Below are positions 18,183 to 26,081 of a stretch of 64,000 bases of DNA, one piece after another (the stretch's first letter is position 1; each line of letters begins with the position of its first letter). The DNA comes from Mycolicibacterium aurum. Its GTDB lineage: Bacteria > Actinomycetota > Actinomycetes > Mycobacteriales > Mycobacteriaceae. Location: assembly GCA_900078775.1 (NCBI GenBank), contig LT549889.1, forward strand, positions 3,596,001 through 3,660,000, read 5' to 3'. The notes beneath the pieces were generated by a model. The model was not told the DNA's origin and did not search any database. It saw nothing but the letters and a program-made list of their open reading frames with translations. The position numbers and the translations under genes were made by a program.

Positions 18183-20598
18183 CGCTGACAAGAGCCTTGA
18201 CGATCACGTCGCGCAGCTGAGGGAGTTCGCCAGTGGCGGCTGCGGCGTAACACATGTCGGATAGCGGTAGCGGGCGCCGGGCCCACCCGCCGATGTGTTC
18301 GGCGGTACGCGCGACGAGCCAGTGGGCCCGGTACCGGGCCCGCTCCTGAAGGGTGTCGCGGGGATCGGCGGTGGCGCCGTTGACGAACCCCGGCCGGCAG
18401 ATCGACGTGGTGCCGTTGAAGGTCTTGGCTTCGGCGTCGTATTCCGCCCACTGCTGCACGGTGGGTTGGTGGTCAGCACCCCTGGCCATCCAGACCCGGC
18501 GAATCGCGTCGTGGATGCCGTCGTCGAGCGCCTGAGCCTGGGTAGTCGCCAAGTGGACCAACGATGCACTCACCCCCCGAACGATGCGGTCCTGAAAGAT
18601 CGGATCGGCCGTCATGACGCGCAGTAGCCGCGGGTACACGTCAGGCCACAGCACCGCCAGGCGGTGCTCGTGCATGTCGTCCAGGACCGGTGCGGGGATC
18701 TCGACGCCCTCCTGCCGCCACGGGTTGGTCATGCGCGTGCATGAGGGCGGGTGCTCCACCCCGGCATCCCGCAACACGTTCACCACGCTCGTCGTTGCGG
18801 CCGCGACCAGCCGCCAGCCCTTCTGAGCGCGCAGCTTCGCGTACTCGATGAGCACCCGCGCCGGGTCTCCCCACCCGAACCAGAGTTGCCGGAAATGGTC
18901 GTCCACCAACGGATCTGTGGACAGCACGCGCACCGAACGGGGAACGAACACACCCGCCGGGATGTAGCTCGCTCCGTCGTTGGTGGTGATGACGGTTTCC
19001 GTGCCGCTCGGTGAGCGGAAGACCCCTATCGCCCATTCGATCGGGTACTTGATCTCTTCAGCCGCGTGCTGAAGCTTGTATGCCAACTCCTTGGCGGCCG
19101 CCGCGTCGGCCGACTCGCGGCGCTCTTGGGCGGCCGCAAGCTGGCCTGCAGCGACGACGCTGGCTGGGATCAGCGTCGGGCTCGCCGCCGCGCCCGCTGC
19201 TGACGGGGCGACAGGCGCCGCCTGGGCGTTCGTCGAGCCGGCAGTGCCCGCCGGGATGGTCGTAGGCGGTGGAACGGCCGCAGCCGGCGGTCCCATCGAA
19301 CCCGGCGGCAGCATCATCGGCGCACCCGCACCGGCCCCCATCCCCGTCCCGGTGGGTGCGGCAGCGGCGATGGCCGGGGCCACCGCACCGGGTTGCGCGG
19401 CGGCCGGCGAGATGCCCCCGCCGGGGGCGGCCGCGGCCGGTGCCGCATGGCCGCCGTCCGCCAGGGCCGGCGACGGGCTCGCCGGTGCCGGTGGCGGCGC
19501 AGGCGGTATCCCGCCGCCCATGCCCGCCGTCGCCGCCGCTCCCTGATTGAACGCAGACAACGGCGACGCGGCCCCAGCGTTCGATGCCGTCGGGAGGCCA
19601 CCGGCGTTCGGCAAACTGCCTCCCGCGCCTGGCATTTGGCCCAGACCGCTACTCAAAGGATTAGAACCCGCGCCCGGCATACCGCCGCTTCCCAGGCCGC
19701 CGGGCATCTTCGGAATACCGCCACCGGAGCTGATCCCACCGCCACCACTGCCCAACCCACCCATCGACGGCGCACCGCCACCGCCGAGCGGCGACGCCGC
19801 GGCCAGCCGCGGTGTAGGTGTGATCCCCGGCGTCGCCTGCGTCGCCGGGCCCGACGCCGCGAGTCCTTCATCGCCAACACCCGCTTTGCCGGTCCTCGCG
19901 TCGACGCCGGGGGACACCCCCGGTTGCGTGACCGATGTACCGGCTTTGTCGGTGGGTGCGTCTGCGGGGCGCTTTTCGTCGCTGCCGTTTTCGTGCCTGG
20001 TGTTCCAGGCGTTGTTCCCGTGCTCAATTCCCGGTGACGGCTGATTCAGAGGTTGCACGGGGGGCGCAGCGGGGACGTCGCCCCATTTCGTCAAAAGGTC
20101 TAGGGCTCTGACGTTTTCACTGCACTTCTTGAACGAGGTATGCGCGGCCATCGCGGCCGTGACGCCCGCCTCGGTCTGATACCTGGCCATGCCGTGATAC
20201 TGAGCTACGAGCGCTTCCGCTTCGCCGGGCAGCTTCGCCGCGGCGATCTTGGGATCGGCCTCGCGGATCAGCTGCTCCTGACCGGCACGCGTGTCACGCA
20301 ACACCGTGGCGATGTCGGCGCACTTGTTGGCCACCTTGTCGTGCCACTCGGCGATCGTCTTGGCCTCCTCGGCCAACACCGCACCCGCCCGGTGCGCCTC
20401 GTCGAAGCCCCGAGAATCGGCGGCATCGCGAAACGCCGCGTTGTCGGTGACGATCTTCTGGTGGATGCCGTCCCATGCCGTGGCGCTGGCCCGGTAGGCC
20501 TGCTCCTGGGCGTCCCAGTGCGAGGCGTCCGGCGGTTCCATGTCCGGTGTGACAATTAGCAGCCCATACGAACCGGCAGAACCCCCAACGGCCGCCAT
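18148..20598 (-). CDS. Large Ala/Gly/Pro-rich protein, possibly ESX-associated
   Basis: An 816-residue protein. Residues 20-180 are helical and resemble the helical hairpins of type VII (ESX) secretion substrates. A long Gly/Pro/Ala-rich, low-complexity linker follows (about 185-480). The C-terminal 300 residues form a globular alpha/beta part starting near EEIKYPIEWAIGVFRS. Mycobacteria have paralogous proteins of this layout (I recall DUF5631/DUF5632, unchecked). The ATG at 20598 overlaps the stop codon of the upstream gene (TGATG), indicating translational coupling; an upstream TTG at 20613 is less likely. Secretion is inferred, not shown. Confidence 0.6.
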   Translation of the reverse strand: MAAVGGSAGSYGLLIVTPDMEPPDASHWDAQEQAYRASATAWDGIHQKIVTDNAAFRDAADSRGFDEAHRAGAVLAEEAKTIAEWHDKVANKCADIATVLRDTRAGQEQLIREADPKIAAAKLPGEAEALVAQYHGMARYQTEAGVTAAMAAHTSFKKCSENVRALDLLTKWGDVPAAPPVQPLNQPSPGIEHGNNAWNTRHENGSDEKRPADAPTDKAGTSVTQPGVSPGVDARTGKAGVGDEGLAASGPATQATPGITPTPRLAAASPLGGGGAPSMGGLGSGGGGISSGGGIPKMPGGLGSGGMPGAGSNPLSSGLGQMPGAGGSLPNAGGLPTASNAGAASPLSAFNQGAAATAGMGGGIPPAPPPAPASPSPALADGGHAAPAAAAPGGGISPAAAQPGAVAPAIAAAAPTGTGMGAGAGAPMMLPPGSMGPPAAAVPPPTTIPAGTAGSTNAQAAPVAPSAAGAAASPTLIPASVVAAGQLAAAQERRESADAAAAKELAYKLQHAAEEIKYPIEWAIGVFRSPSGTETVITTNDGASYIPAGVFVPRSVRVLSTDPLVDDHFRQLWFGWGDPARVLIEYAKLRAQKGWRLVAAATTSVVNVLRDAGVEHPPSCTRMTNPWRQEGVEIPAPVLDDMHEHRLAVLWPDVYPRLLRVMTADPIFQDRIVRGVSASLVHLATTQAQALDDGIHDAIRRVWMARGADHQPTVQQWAEYDAEAKTFNGTTSICRPGFVNGATADPRDTLQERARYRAHWLVARTAEHIGGWARRPLPLSDMCYAAAATGELPQLRDVIVKALVSVEEDLQCEAPR

Positions 20599-21125
20599 CA
20601 GCGGAACCCGCAATCGGTCACGATCTCCGAGACCAGTTCATTGGCTCGGTCCGCCGCTGAGTTGGATGCGTCCCAGTCACGCATATTCACAGCGTGCAGT
20701 CGGTCGATCTGAGTGGCGATCCAGGTCTCAACTGAAGTCAACACCGGGTCTGGCGTGCCCGGCTCGATCTTCGTTCGAAGGAAAGCGATCGACGTAACGC
20801 CAACTCGCTTCTCGTCGGTGCGCGCGAGCTTGGCTTCCGGGCTCGAACCGTTGGGCCCGGCGATCGTCGCCCTAAGGCTTCCCGCTGAGGCAAGTGACCG
20901 CGCAGCCTGATCCCATGCCGAACAAGTGGTGTTCTTCGCGGCCGCGATCTCGTCGTTGCTGTAGGTGGCCCGCGGGGGCTCGACGACCTTGACCGCGTGC
21001 TGCGCGGGGGCGATGGGGCGCACCAGCGCCAGGCCGCTGGTCACCGCCGCGCCACCAGCGAGCACCAGCGCTGTTGCCGCGACGGCCAACCCGGTCCGGT
21101 GGGACCGCCGATACCCCCTCGTCAT
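20598..21125 (-). CDS. Membrane-anchored or exported hypothetical protein
   Basis: A 175-residue protein with a basic N-terminus and one hydrophobic helix (about 12-35), serving as a signal anchor. The remaining 140 residues are helical, with two Cys far apart (near 68 and 172). It is coupled to the large downstream gene by a TGATG overlap, so the two probably act together at the envelope. Its upstream region carries a Trp-rich mini-ORF and the second copy of the 19-bp repeat. Confidence 0.6.
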   Translation of the reverse strand: MTRGYRRSHRTGLAVAATALVLAGGAAVTSGLALVRPIAPAQHAVKVVEPPRATYSNDEIAAAKNTTCSAWDQAARSLASAGSLRATIAGPNGSSPEAKLARTDEKRVGVTSIAFLRTKIEPGTPDPVLTSVETWIATQIDRLHAVNMRDWDASNSAADRANELVSEIVTDCGFR

Positions 21126-21143
21126 GGGACGACCATAGCGCGG

Positions 21144-21176
21144 CTACCGGACATCGATCCACCACCACAGCCACAT
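21144..21176 (-). CDS. Candidate Trp-rich leader peptide (MWLWWWIDVR)
   Basis: A ten-codon open frame with four Trp codons out of ten lies 18 bases upstream of the 21125 start. Its first 19 bases (21158-21176) are an exact copy of 17903-17921, which sits at the same distance from another minus-strand gene. The upstream GGGAAA is only a weak ribosome site. Trp runs are a hallmark of attenuating leader peptides. No alternative hairpins were confirmed by eye, so this is a hypothesis. Confidence 0.3.
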   Translation of the reverse strand: MWLWWWIDVR

Positions 21177-21259
21177 CAAAGTCGTTTTCCCGCAGGGCAT
21201 GTCGCCTACAGGCAACACGGATAAATTGGGGTGTGTGCTTGGTCCGGGCGGCCAGCTGA

Positions 21260-22141
21260 TCAGTCGTCGGCGAGGCGGACGCGGATCGGGCGTAGAAGGC
21301 GACGGTGCTGGGGCTCGACCCAGAGCATCATGATCTGCGCGTAACCGGTGTTCATCGTCTCGACTCGAACGTTGACCCGAACGCCGGCGAGATCAAGCAT
21401 GGGCACCTCACCGAGCCCGTGGTCGATCGCCGCCAGGAAGGAGTAGGCCGAGGGGTGCAGGCGTCGCGGATATCGCGTGTTTCCAAAGCGCTCCACCCAT
21501 TTCGGGGAGCGAGGGGTTTCTTGACGGTCGTAGCTGCCGTCGCTGTTGGGCATCTTGCTCAGACACAGGACGTGGACGGCGTCCTGGTGTGTTTCGGCGT
21601 AGCGCCGAAATGCTGCCCGAAGAGACGATCCGTAGCGTTGGGCCAGGTGGGCCACGCTGGCGACGCCGATCTCCAGGCTCCTGGCGTCGTTGGTGAATCC
21701 GTGTCGCTGAAACAGCAGCTCAGCGGCACCCTGATTGGCTTCCTGCTCAAAGAGTCGGTTGGTTGAAGGACTTAACGTCTCCTCGTTGTCGGTGTGGACG
21801 AGCTGCTGCTGCCAGGGCAGCAAGTCGTGGGTGACTTCGTGGAGTTTGACGAAGTTCTTACGCCCCTCATGGGTGACCAGCTCGCTGACGTGGACGGTGC
21901 GCTCACGACGGTCCAACGCGCCGCGCAGGCCCCGGAATCCGCGGCGAACGATATCGCTCACCGCCTTGGGCATCGAGGCGAGCACCCCTTCGTCGAGGGT
22001 GAAGTCATCGGCCTCAAGAAGGCCGCGCGCCGACACGATGTCGTCCACCGGTGTGGGATATCGGCCGTAGGCATCAGCGGCCTTGAGCAGCGCGTGAGTG
22101 CGTTGCTCGATGTCCAGGGCGCTGTCGAGGTCCTCAAGCAT
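21260..22141 (-). CDS. ImmA/IrrE-like metallopeptidase
   Basis: A 293-residue protein with the zinc-protease motif HEVTH near residue 103 and a following glutamate region FEQEANQGAAELL, as in ImmA/IrrE peptidases. In ICEBs1 of Bacillus, ImmA cleaves the repressor ImmR and releases the element. The C-terminal 130 residues are a family-specific extension. The start overlaps the end of the XRE gene by 8 bases, so the two are one operon. A role in derepressing the island is inferred from the pairing. Confidence 0.78.
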   Translation of the reverse strand: MLEDLDSALDIEQRTHALLKAADAYGRYPTPVDDIVSARGLLEADDFTLDEGVLASMPKAVSDIVRRGFRGLRGALDRRERTVHVSELVTHEGRKNFVKLHEVTHDLLPWQQQLVHTDNEETLSPSTNRLFEQEANQGAAELLFQRHGFTNDARSLEIGVASVAHLAQRYGSSLRAAFRRYAETHQDAVHVLCLSKMPNSDGSYDRQETPRSPKWVERFGNTRYPRRLHPSAYSFLAAIDHGLGEVPMLDLAGVRVNVRVETMNTGYAQIMMLWVEPQHRRLLRPIRVRLADD

Positions 22142-22490
22142 TTCGCTGCCGCTGCTTATGTCGTAAGAGCTGGAGGTACGTGGTGAGGGCCTCCGACTCC
22201 TCCGCGGTGAGTCCCTCGGAACTCAGCGCGTGGGCCAGCGTGTTGCCGTGCGCCGTGCCACCTGGCACGACGTACCCGGCGCGGCGCATCAGTTCGAGGT
22301 AGTCCGCGCCCAGCGTTTCGGCCAGACCGTAGAGCACCTTCGGCGATGGACTCTTGACCTCGCCGCGTTCGAGTTTCTGCAGGTAGGCGGTACTGATCCC
22401 GGACGGTTCGGCAACGGCTTTCAACGTCTTCCCTGAGAACTCGCGAAGCTCGCGCAGGGTGGGGCCGAGGGAAGCGTTGTCGGTGGTCAT
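22134..22490 (-). CDS. XRE-family repressor (ImmR-like)
   Basis: A 118-residue DNA-binding protein with an N-terminal helix-turn-helix (about 8-65): LRELREFSGKTLKAVAEPSG, then STAYLQKLERGEV. It should act as a dimeric repressor cleaved by the neighbouring ImmA-like peptidase. The ATG at 22490 is chosen because the domain begins there. Two similar CAC-N4-GTG half-palindromes sit 23-55 bases upstream and are good operator candidates, also covering the divergent plus-strand transcript. Confidence 0.8.
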   Translation of the reverse strand: MTTDNASLGPTLRELREFSGKTLKAVAEPSGISTAYLQKLERGEVKSPSPKVLYGLAETLGADYLELMRRAGYVVPGGTAHGNTLAHALSSEGLTAEESEALTTYLQLLRHKQRQRNA

Positions 22491-22512
22491 AGCACCATTG
22501 TAGGCGGCTTTA

Positions 22513-22545
22513 CACGATAGTGGAAACCTCTGGTACACTAAAGTG
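22513..22545. promoter_or_regulatory. Paired operators between the XRE gene and divergent small genes
   Basis: Two copies of ACAC-NNN-AGTGGAAA occur with centres 23 bases apart. The copies contain CACGATAGTG (22513-22522) and CACTAAAGTG (22536-22545), the second a perfect CACT/AGTG inverted repeat. Two helical turns apart, they fit cooperative binding by the XRE repressor to both divergent promoters. Confidence 0.6.
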
Positions 22546-22612
22546 GAAAGTTAGTTACCAAAGTGTTCGGCTCCGCTCCACGGGCCGGACGTACGAGAAA
22601 AGGAGATTGTCA

Positions 22613-22816
22613 ATGGCCAAGGGACATCACCGCAGCGCGGCCACCGGTCGCTACGTCAAGGCGTCCACCGCGGCGCGCAAGCCCAGGACCACGGTCACCG
22701 AACGGGGCGCCAACCGCAGCAGTGGGACCCATCACCGCAGCGCCATCACCGGCAAGTTCGTGAAGGCCTCCACCGCTGCACGCCACCCCAACACCACGGT
22801 CACCGAACGCGGCTGA
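22613..22816 (+). CDS. Small basic protein with two tandem 28-residue repeats
   Basis: A 67-residue, strongly basic protein. Residues about 5-32 and 40-67 are near-identical copies of a unit that begins HHRSA, contains VKASTAAR and ends TTVTERG. Short proteins with one such unit occur in many actinobacteria, but I know no function. GGAGA ten bases before the ATG supports the start. It lies first in the plus-strand transcript opposite the XRE gene and is followed by a strong hairpin. Confidence 0.7.
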   Translation: MAKGHHRSAATGRYVKASTAARKPRTTVTERGANRSSGTHHRSAITGKFVKASTAARHPNTTVTERG

Positions 22817-22823
22817 CCGCTCT

Positions 22824-22870
22824 CCGAGCGGCGGGGATTTCCGGTCCTCGATGTACCCCCCGCCGCTCGG
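22824..22870 (+). terminator. Strong stem-loop between two small genes
   Basis: Perfect 13-bp arms CCGAGCGGCGGGG and CCCCGCCGCTCGG enclose 21 bases, starting seven bases past the preceding stop codon. No U run follows. It could be a terminator or an RNA-stability element before the zinc-ribbon gene. Confidence 0.5.
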
Positions 22871-22913
22871 ATGCCCCCACACGCAGAACCCCTCTAAGGA
22901 AAGTGAGGCCATC

Positions 22914-23033
22914 ATGGCCGTGTCCGTCCCCACCATCACCTGCCCCTACTGCCGATTCACCTTTGTGAACGTGCGGGTCACCAAGCACGGGCTCATCCGT
23001 TGCGGCAACTGCGGCAAAACGATGAAAATCTGA
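22914..23033 (+). CDS. 39-residue zinc-ribbon protein
   Basis: A tiny protein with two CxxC knuckles, CPYC at residues 10-13 and CGNC near 30, separated by a beta-hairpin-like stretch, and a short basic tail. The ATG follows AAGGAAAGTGAGG. Such mini zinc ribbons occur in phages and islands and may bind nucleic acid or modulate transcription; the role here is not known. Confidence 0.6.
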   Translation: MAVSVPTITCPYCRFTFVNVRVTKHGLIRCGNCGKTMKI

Positions 23034-23126
23034 CGCCGTCCGTTCCGCCCCAAGACGTCCTTGACGGTCTACGCCACTGCAAGACAAGCGATTTGGATCT
23101 CTGCCACAGCTAGAAGGGTGCTCTGA

Positions 23127-23387
23127 ATGAAGATGATGCTCGCGGTGCTCGCCGCCGCCTCCATAATCCCTACCGCCGCCTGCGCTGATCCGCCGACCGA
23201 GTCGGAACAGTACGGAATTGACACCGTCGGTAGGTCAGCTGCGGCTCGCATGAAAGACAACCGCGGAATGAAGGTCAGGGAGGCCTGCCAAGCCGAGGTG
23301 AGCGGGCTGCCCAAGGACCTGTTGGCGAAGTACAACGTTGACGAGGTTGTCAGAGGATGCGTCAGCCGAAATAGCGGCGAGGGTTAA
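23127..23387 (+). CDS. Small secreted protein, possible lipoprotein
   Basis: An 86-residue protein with a hydrophobic signal peptide (MKMMLAVLAAASIIPTAAC). The TAAC could be a lipobox; alternatively it is cleaved by the general signal peptidase. The mature part has two more Cys that may form a disulfide, and resembles other small mycobacterial secreted proteins with a Cys-x30-Cys layout. Function is unknown. It ends the plus-strand group opposite the XRE operon. Confidence 0.62.
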   Translation: MKMMLAVLAAASIIPTAACADPPTESEQYGIDTVGRSAAARMKDNRGMKVREACQAEVSGLPKDLLAKYNVDEVVRGCVSRNSGEG

Positions 23388-23479
23388 CCTCCCAACGTCA
23401 AGACGACGCACCTCCTCCTCAGGTCACGACCAGCAGGTACACGGTCAGGCGATCATTCGAAGCGCTTGGGAAAAGAGGT

Positions 23480-24160
23480 TCAGGATGATCCGAGTTCGAA
23501 CAGCCGGCGTTCAATGACATCGACCTCAGTGTCGAACTCGTAGGCCCAATCTTTGGCAAGATCGATGTAGCGGAGATAGTGCTCTAGCGATGCTTCCCAT
23601 TGCTGTCCGGTCGATTTTCGAAGACCGGCGACCACGTTGTCATCCATGATAAGTGGTTGTGAAATATACGGTTTGGCATCGTAACCGGCGAAATACATCA
23701 GCTTGGTAAAATAGGACGGGCCCAGTCCGGCGATCCATAGCCGTTGATGCCTGCCCATCGCCTTGTATGCGCTGGCGGCACCTTCGCTACGCACCACCTT
23801 GATCGCCTCAGTCAGGCGTGACGGGGCGTTGTCGCTCGATAACGGCCTCGCCGCACGTACTGTCGACTGTCCTGGAGGAGCTCCCCAAAAAATGATGGCC
23901 GCATGCAATTGTGTCGCGGACCGAGGGTCGGTGAGTTCAGCCACCACCCGTTGAGCGATTGCGAACACCACGGTGCGATCGATTCGAATCCGGCCGTTGG
24001 GTTGCGCCGGGAGTTGGTCAAGTTCACTCGGCCACATCCGTTCATCAGGCAGCACGCTCTTGCAGTATCCAGGGTCGCGTGTAAACCCTTGTCTTAGAAC
24101 ATATTCTGTGCGCAGCGGAACCTGTTCATCGAACAGCTTCGGCACGGAGCTATCGGCCAC
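23480..24160 (-). CDS. OGG-like DNA glycosylase-fold protein
   Basis: A 226-residue protein. Its central part contains a helix-hairpin-helix-like GLGPSYFTKLMYFAGYD followed by PLIMDDNVVAGL. This pattern matches a bacterial family I recall as 8-oxoguanine glycosylase OGG-fold proteins, which have a reduced version of the HhH glycosylase domain. If active it would excise damaged or modified bases. The lysine in the hairpin (FTK) could be catalytic; this is inference. It sits between the XRE/ImmA module and a broken resolvase gene, close to a restriction-modification-like pair. Confidence 0.55.
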   Translation of the reverse strand: MADSSVPKLFDEQVPLRTEYVLRQGFTRDPGYCKSVLPDERMWPSELDQLPAQPNGRIRIDRTVVFAIAQRVVAELTDPRSATQLHAAIIFWGAPPGQSTVRAARPLSSDNAPSRLTEAIKVVRSEGAASAYKAMGRHQRLWIAGLGPSYFTKLMYFAGYDAKPYISQPLIMDDNVVAGLRKSTGQQWEASLEHYLRYIDLAKDWAYEFDTEVDVIERRLFELGSS

Positions 24161-24178
24161 CAGACGCCTTTCTCGGAA

Positions 24179-24759
24179 TTATTCCTGCTCGCACTCTATG
24201 GGCGTGGAGAGGTACCGGTAGGCCGTTGCTCGACTGATGCCAAATGCTTTGGCGAGTTCGTGAACCGGCTCTCCGGTTGCGGCCAGGCGTCGGAGCGGTC
24301 GCTGTCGCTCCTGTGTGAGTTTGGAGGGCTTAGTGGCCGGCAGCTGGCGGGCTCGCCGCGAGTCAAGTGAGGCAGCGCGGCGCTCGCGGCCAAGTTCAAG
24401 TTCGAGTTCGGCCAGGGTGGCCATGATGGCGGCTACCGCCCGGCCGGTTGGTGTACCCGTATCAACCCCTTCGCGCAGGGCGCGCACCAGAACTCGGCGC
24501 TCACCCAGATCCGCGATGGTGCGGATAACTTCGGCGACGGATCGGCCCAACTGATCGATGGCCGTGCCACCACCGTGTCACCTTCGCGCGCGTTGTGCAG
24601 CAGCGCCGCCAGGCCCGGCCGCCCGACCTTCACCGCACCGGACAGCTTGCCAGTGAACACATGAGCGGACTCGACGCCCTCGGCGGCCAGCGTCGCGAGC
24701 TGTGTATCGAGGTCCTGACCACAAGTGCTCACCCGCGCGTACCCGAGGATTGCCGTCAC
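24179..24759 (-). pseudogene. Serine recombinase (resolvase), frameshifted
   Basis: The N-terminal half (from 24759) has the resolvase start MTAILGYARVSTCGQDLDTQ with the catalytic Ser, and runs to about GDTVV. The rest, in another frame ending at 24179, continues with GRSVAEVIRTIADL, a long helix and a C-terminal helix-turn-helix (ELAKAFGISRATAYRYL). Adding one base near 24560 would restore a normal protein of about 190 residues. I read it as a recent one-base deletion in a Tn3/Pin-type resolvase. Repeats that look like its recombination site lie directly upstream. Confidence 0.8.
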
Positions 24760-24796
24760 ACCCTCACCGTCTCATCAACCTCTGACGTCGGGGATC

Positions 24797-24900
24797 TGAG
24801 ACACGCGGTGTGAGACGAGAAATGAGACACCGCGAACTGGCGCTATGCGGACTGGGCACCGCTCCGCGGTGACTGTCTCGCTTCTCTAGAAATGAGACAG
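24797..24900. repeat. res-like repeats upstream of the resolvase gene
   Basis: The motif AGAAATGAGACA occurs at about 24818-24829 and 24888-24899. A related TGAGACAC is at 24797-24804 and TGAGAC at 24811. CTGTCTC (24873-24879) and GAGACAG (24894-24900) form an inverted pair. The arrangement of several inverted and direct copies next to a resolvase gene fits a resolution site. Confidence 0.55.
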
Positions 24901-24914
24901 ACCCACGTGGGGCG

Positions 24915-26081
24915 CTACCGGTTGCCCTTGGCGCGGTTATGGGGCACGCAGAGCATTGTCAGGTTGGATAGGTCCGTCGACCCGCCCTTGGACCAGGCGG
25001 TCACGTGATCGGCGTCCATCTCGCTCAGTTTGTAGATCCGGGTCTTGTTGCTGTCTCCGCCGATCGCGCACAGCGGGCAGTTCGACTCGCCGACGGCTTC
25101 GGCCTTCTGCGTCTGCTGCTCGTAAGCGACGCGCTTGTCCTTCGCGTCGAATAGGCGGATGTCGAGCAGCTGCGGCTTCGTCCCGCCGTCGAGCAGGTAC
25201 TCATAGATCCCCTTGCTGCTGTGAACCGCGGGATCGGCGCGCAGCTCGTTGACGCGGGCCTCGATCTTCGTTGCGCTGTAGGAGGTCCCATGATGCGCTT
25301 CGTAGAGCCGGCCCCATTCGAGGCCGCGCATCTCCTTGTCCGGCGGACGGGTGAACACGCTTCCGATCCAGTCGACGACGGAGGTGAAGTAGGTCTTCAG
25401 TTGGGTGACGTCCTGGTCCAGGCGATGCTGAGCGAGGTAGGCGTCGATGCTTAGGTTCTGCGAGGACGCTACCCAGTCCAGCGCCTCCTCGAGGACCTGC
25501 TGCCGCTTGGGGTCGCCGTTGACGTAGGACCGCCACTTCTGCATATTCGCGTTGTTCGAGTTGCTGAACTCGGCTTTGGCCTTCGTGATAAAGGGTCCGG
25601 AGTAGATCGCGTTGAGGAGCTCCTGCCTGTTGAGCGGGACGCCGGCAATGTTGATGGTCTGGAACCACGCCTTGATCTCGTCCTCGGTGCCCTCGCACTC
25701 GTAGATGTCGAGCGGTGTGTCGAGGATCTTGCGCTGGCTGTCCTTCGGGAGCGAAGAAAAGGTCTGCTCCTTACCGTCGACCTTGATCGCGAACTTCCCG
25801 GTGACGAACCGGCCGAAGCTAGTGATGCGCTGCTGCCCGTCCAGCACCTCCAACGTCTCCCCCTCCACGTTGAAGTAGATCAGCCCGAGCGGATACCCCT
25901 TGAGCAACGAGTCGATGACTGCAACGTCGCGCTTACCGTCGTTGTAGATGTAGTTGCGCTGGTACTCCGGCTGGATGACGAGCTTGCCGTCGAGCCCGAA
26001 CAGGCCCTTGCCCTCCAGCTCGTTGTAGACGAAGCCCTCAAGGATCTGCTGGACCGTGTAGTGCTTCAGCTCGGTGTTCAT
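24915..26081 (-). CDS. DUF262-HNH endonuclease (GmrS-like ParB fold fused to HNH)
   Basis: A 388-residue protein. The N-terminal DUF262 domain (about 20-190) has the ParB/Srx-like motif DGQQR at 81-85, which binds or hydrolyses nucleotide in GmrS-type restriction proteins. The C-terminal 55 residues form an HNH nuclease: CPLC, MDADHVTAWSKGG, LTMLCVPHN. The linker is helical. It overlaps the methyltransferase gene by ATGA, so the two are co-translated. I infer a restriction role in which the methyltransferase protects the host; the usual DUF1524 partner (GmrD) is absent. Confidence 0.8.
   Translation of the reverse strand: MNTELKHYTVQQILEGFVYNELEGKGLFGLDGKLVIQPEYQRNYIYNDGKRDVAVIDSLLKGYPLGLIYFNVEGETLEVLDGQQRITSFGRFVTGKFAIKVDGKEQTFSSLPKDSQRKILDTPLDIYECEGTEDEIKAWFQTINIAGVPLNRQELLNAIYSGPFITKAKAEFSNSNNANMQKWRSYVNGDPKRQQVLEEALDWVASSQNLSIDAYLAQHRLDQDVTQLKTYFTSVVDWIGSVFTRPPDKEMRGLEWGRLYEAHHGTSYSATKIEARVNELRADPAVHSSKGIYEYLLDGGTKPQLLDIRLFDAKDKRVAYEQQTQKAEAVGESNCPLCAIGGDSNKTRIYKLSEMDADHVTAWSKGGSTDLSNLTMLCVPHNRAKGNR

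Noticed and set aside
19076..20044. Long plus-strand Ala/Pro/Gly-rich frames
   Set aside because: They mirror the low-complexity linker of the minus-strand 18148 gene; composition explains the open frames.
24855..24905. A CRISPR-like array suggested by repeated GAGACA units
   Set aside because: Repeats are short, few, in both orientations and unevenly spaced; they fit a resolvase site better.
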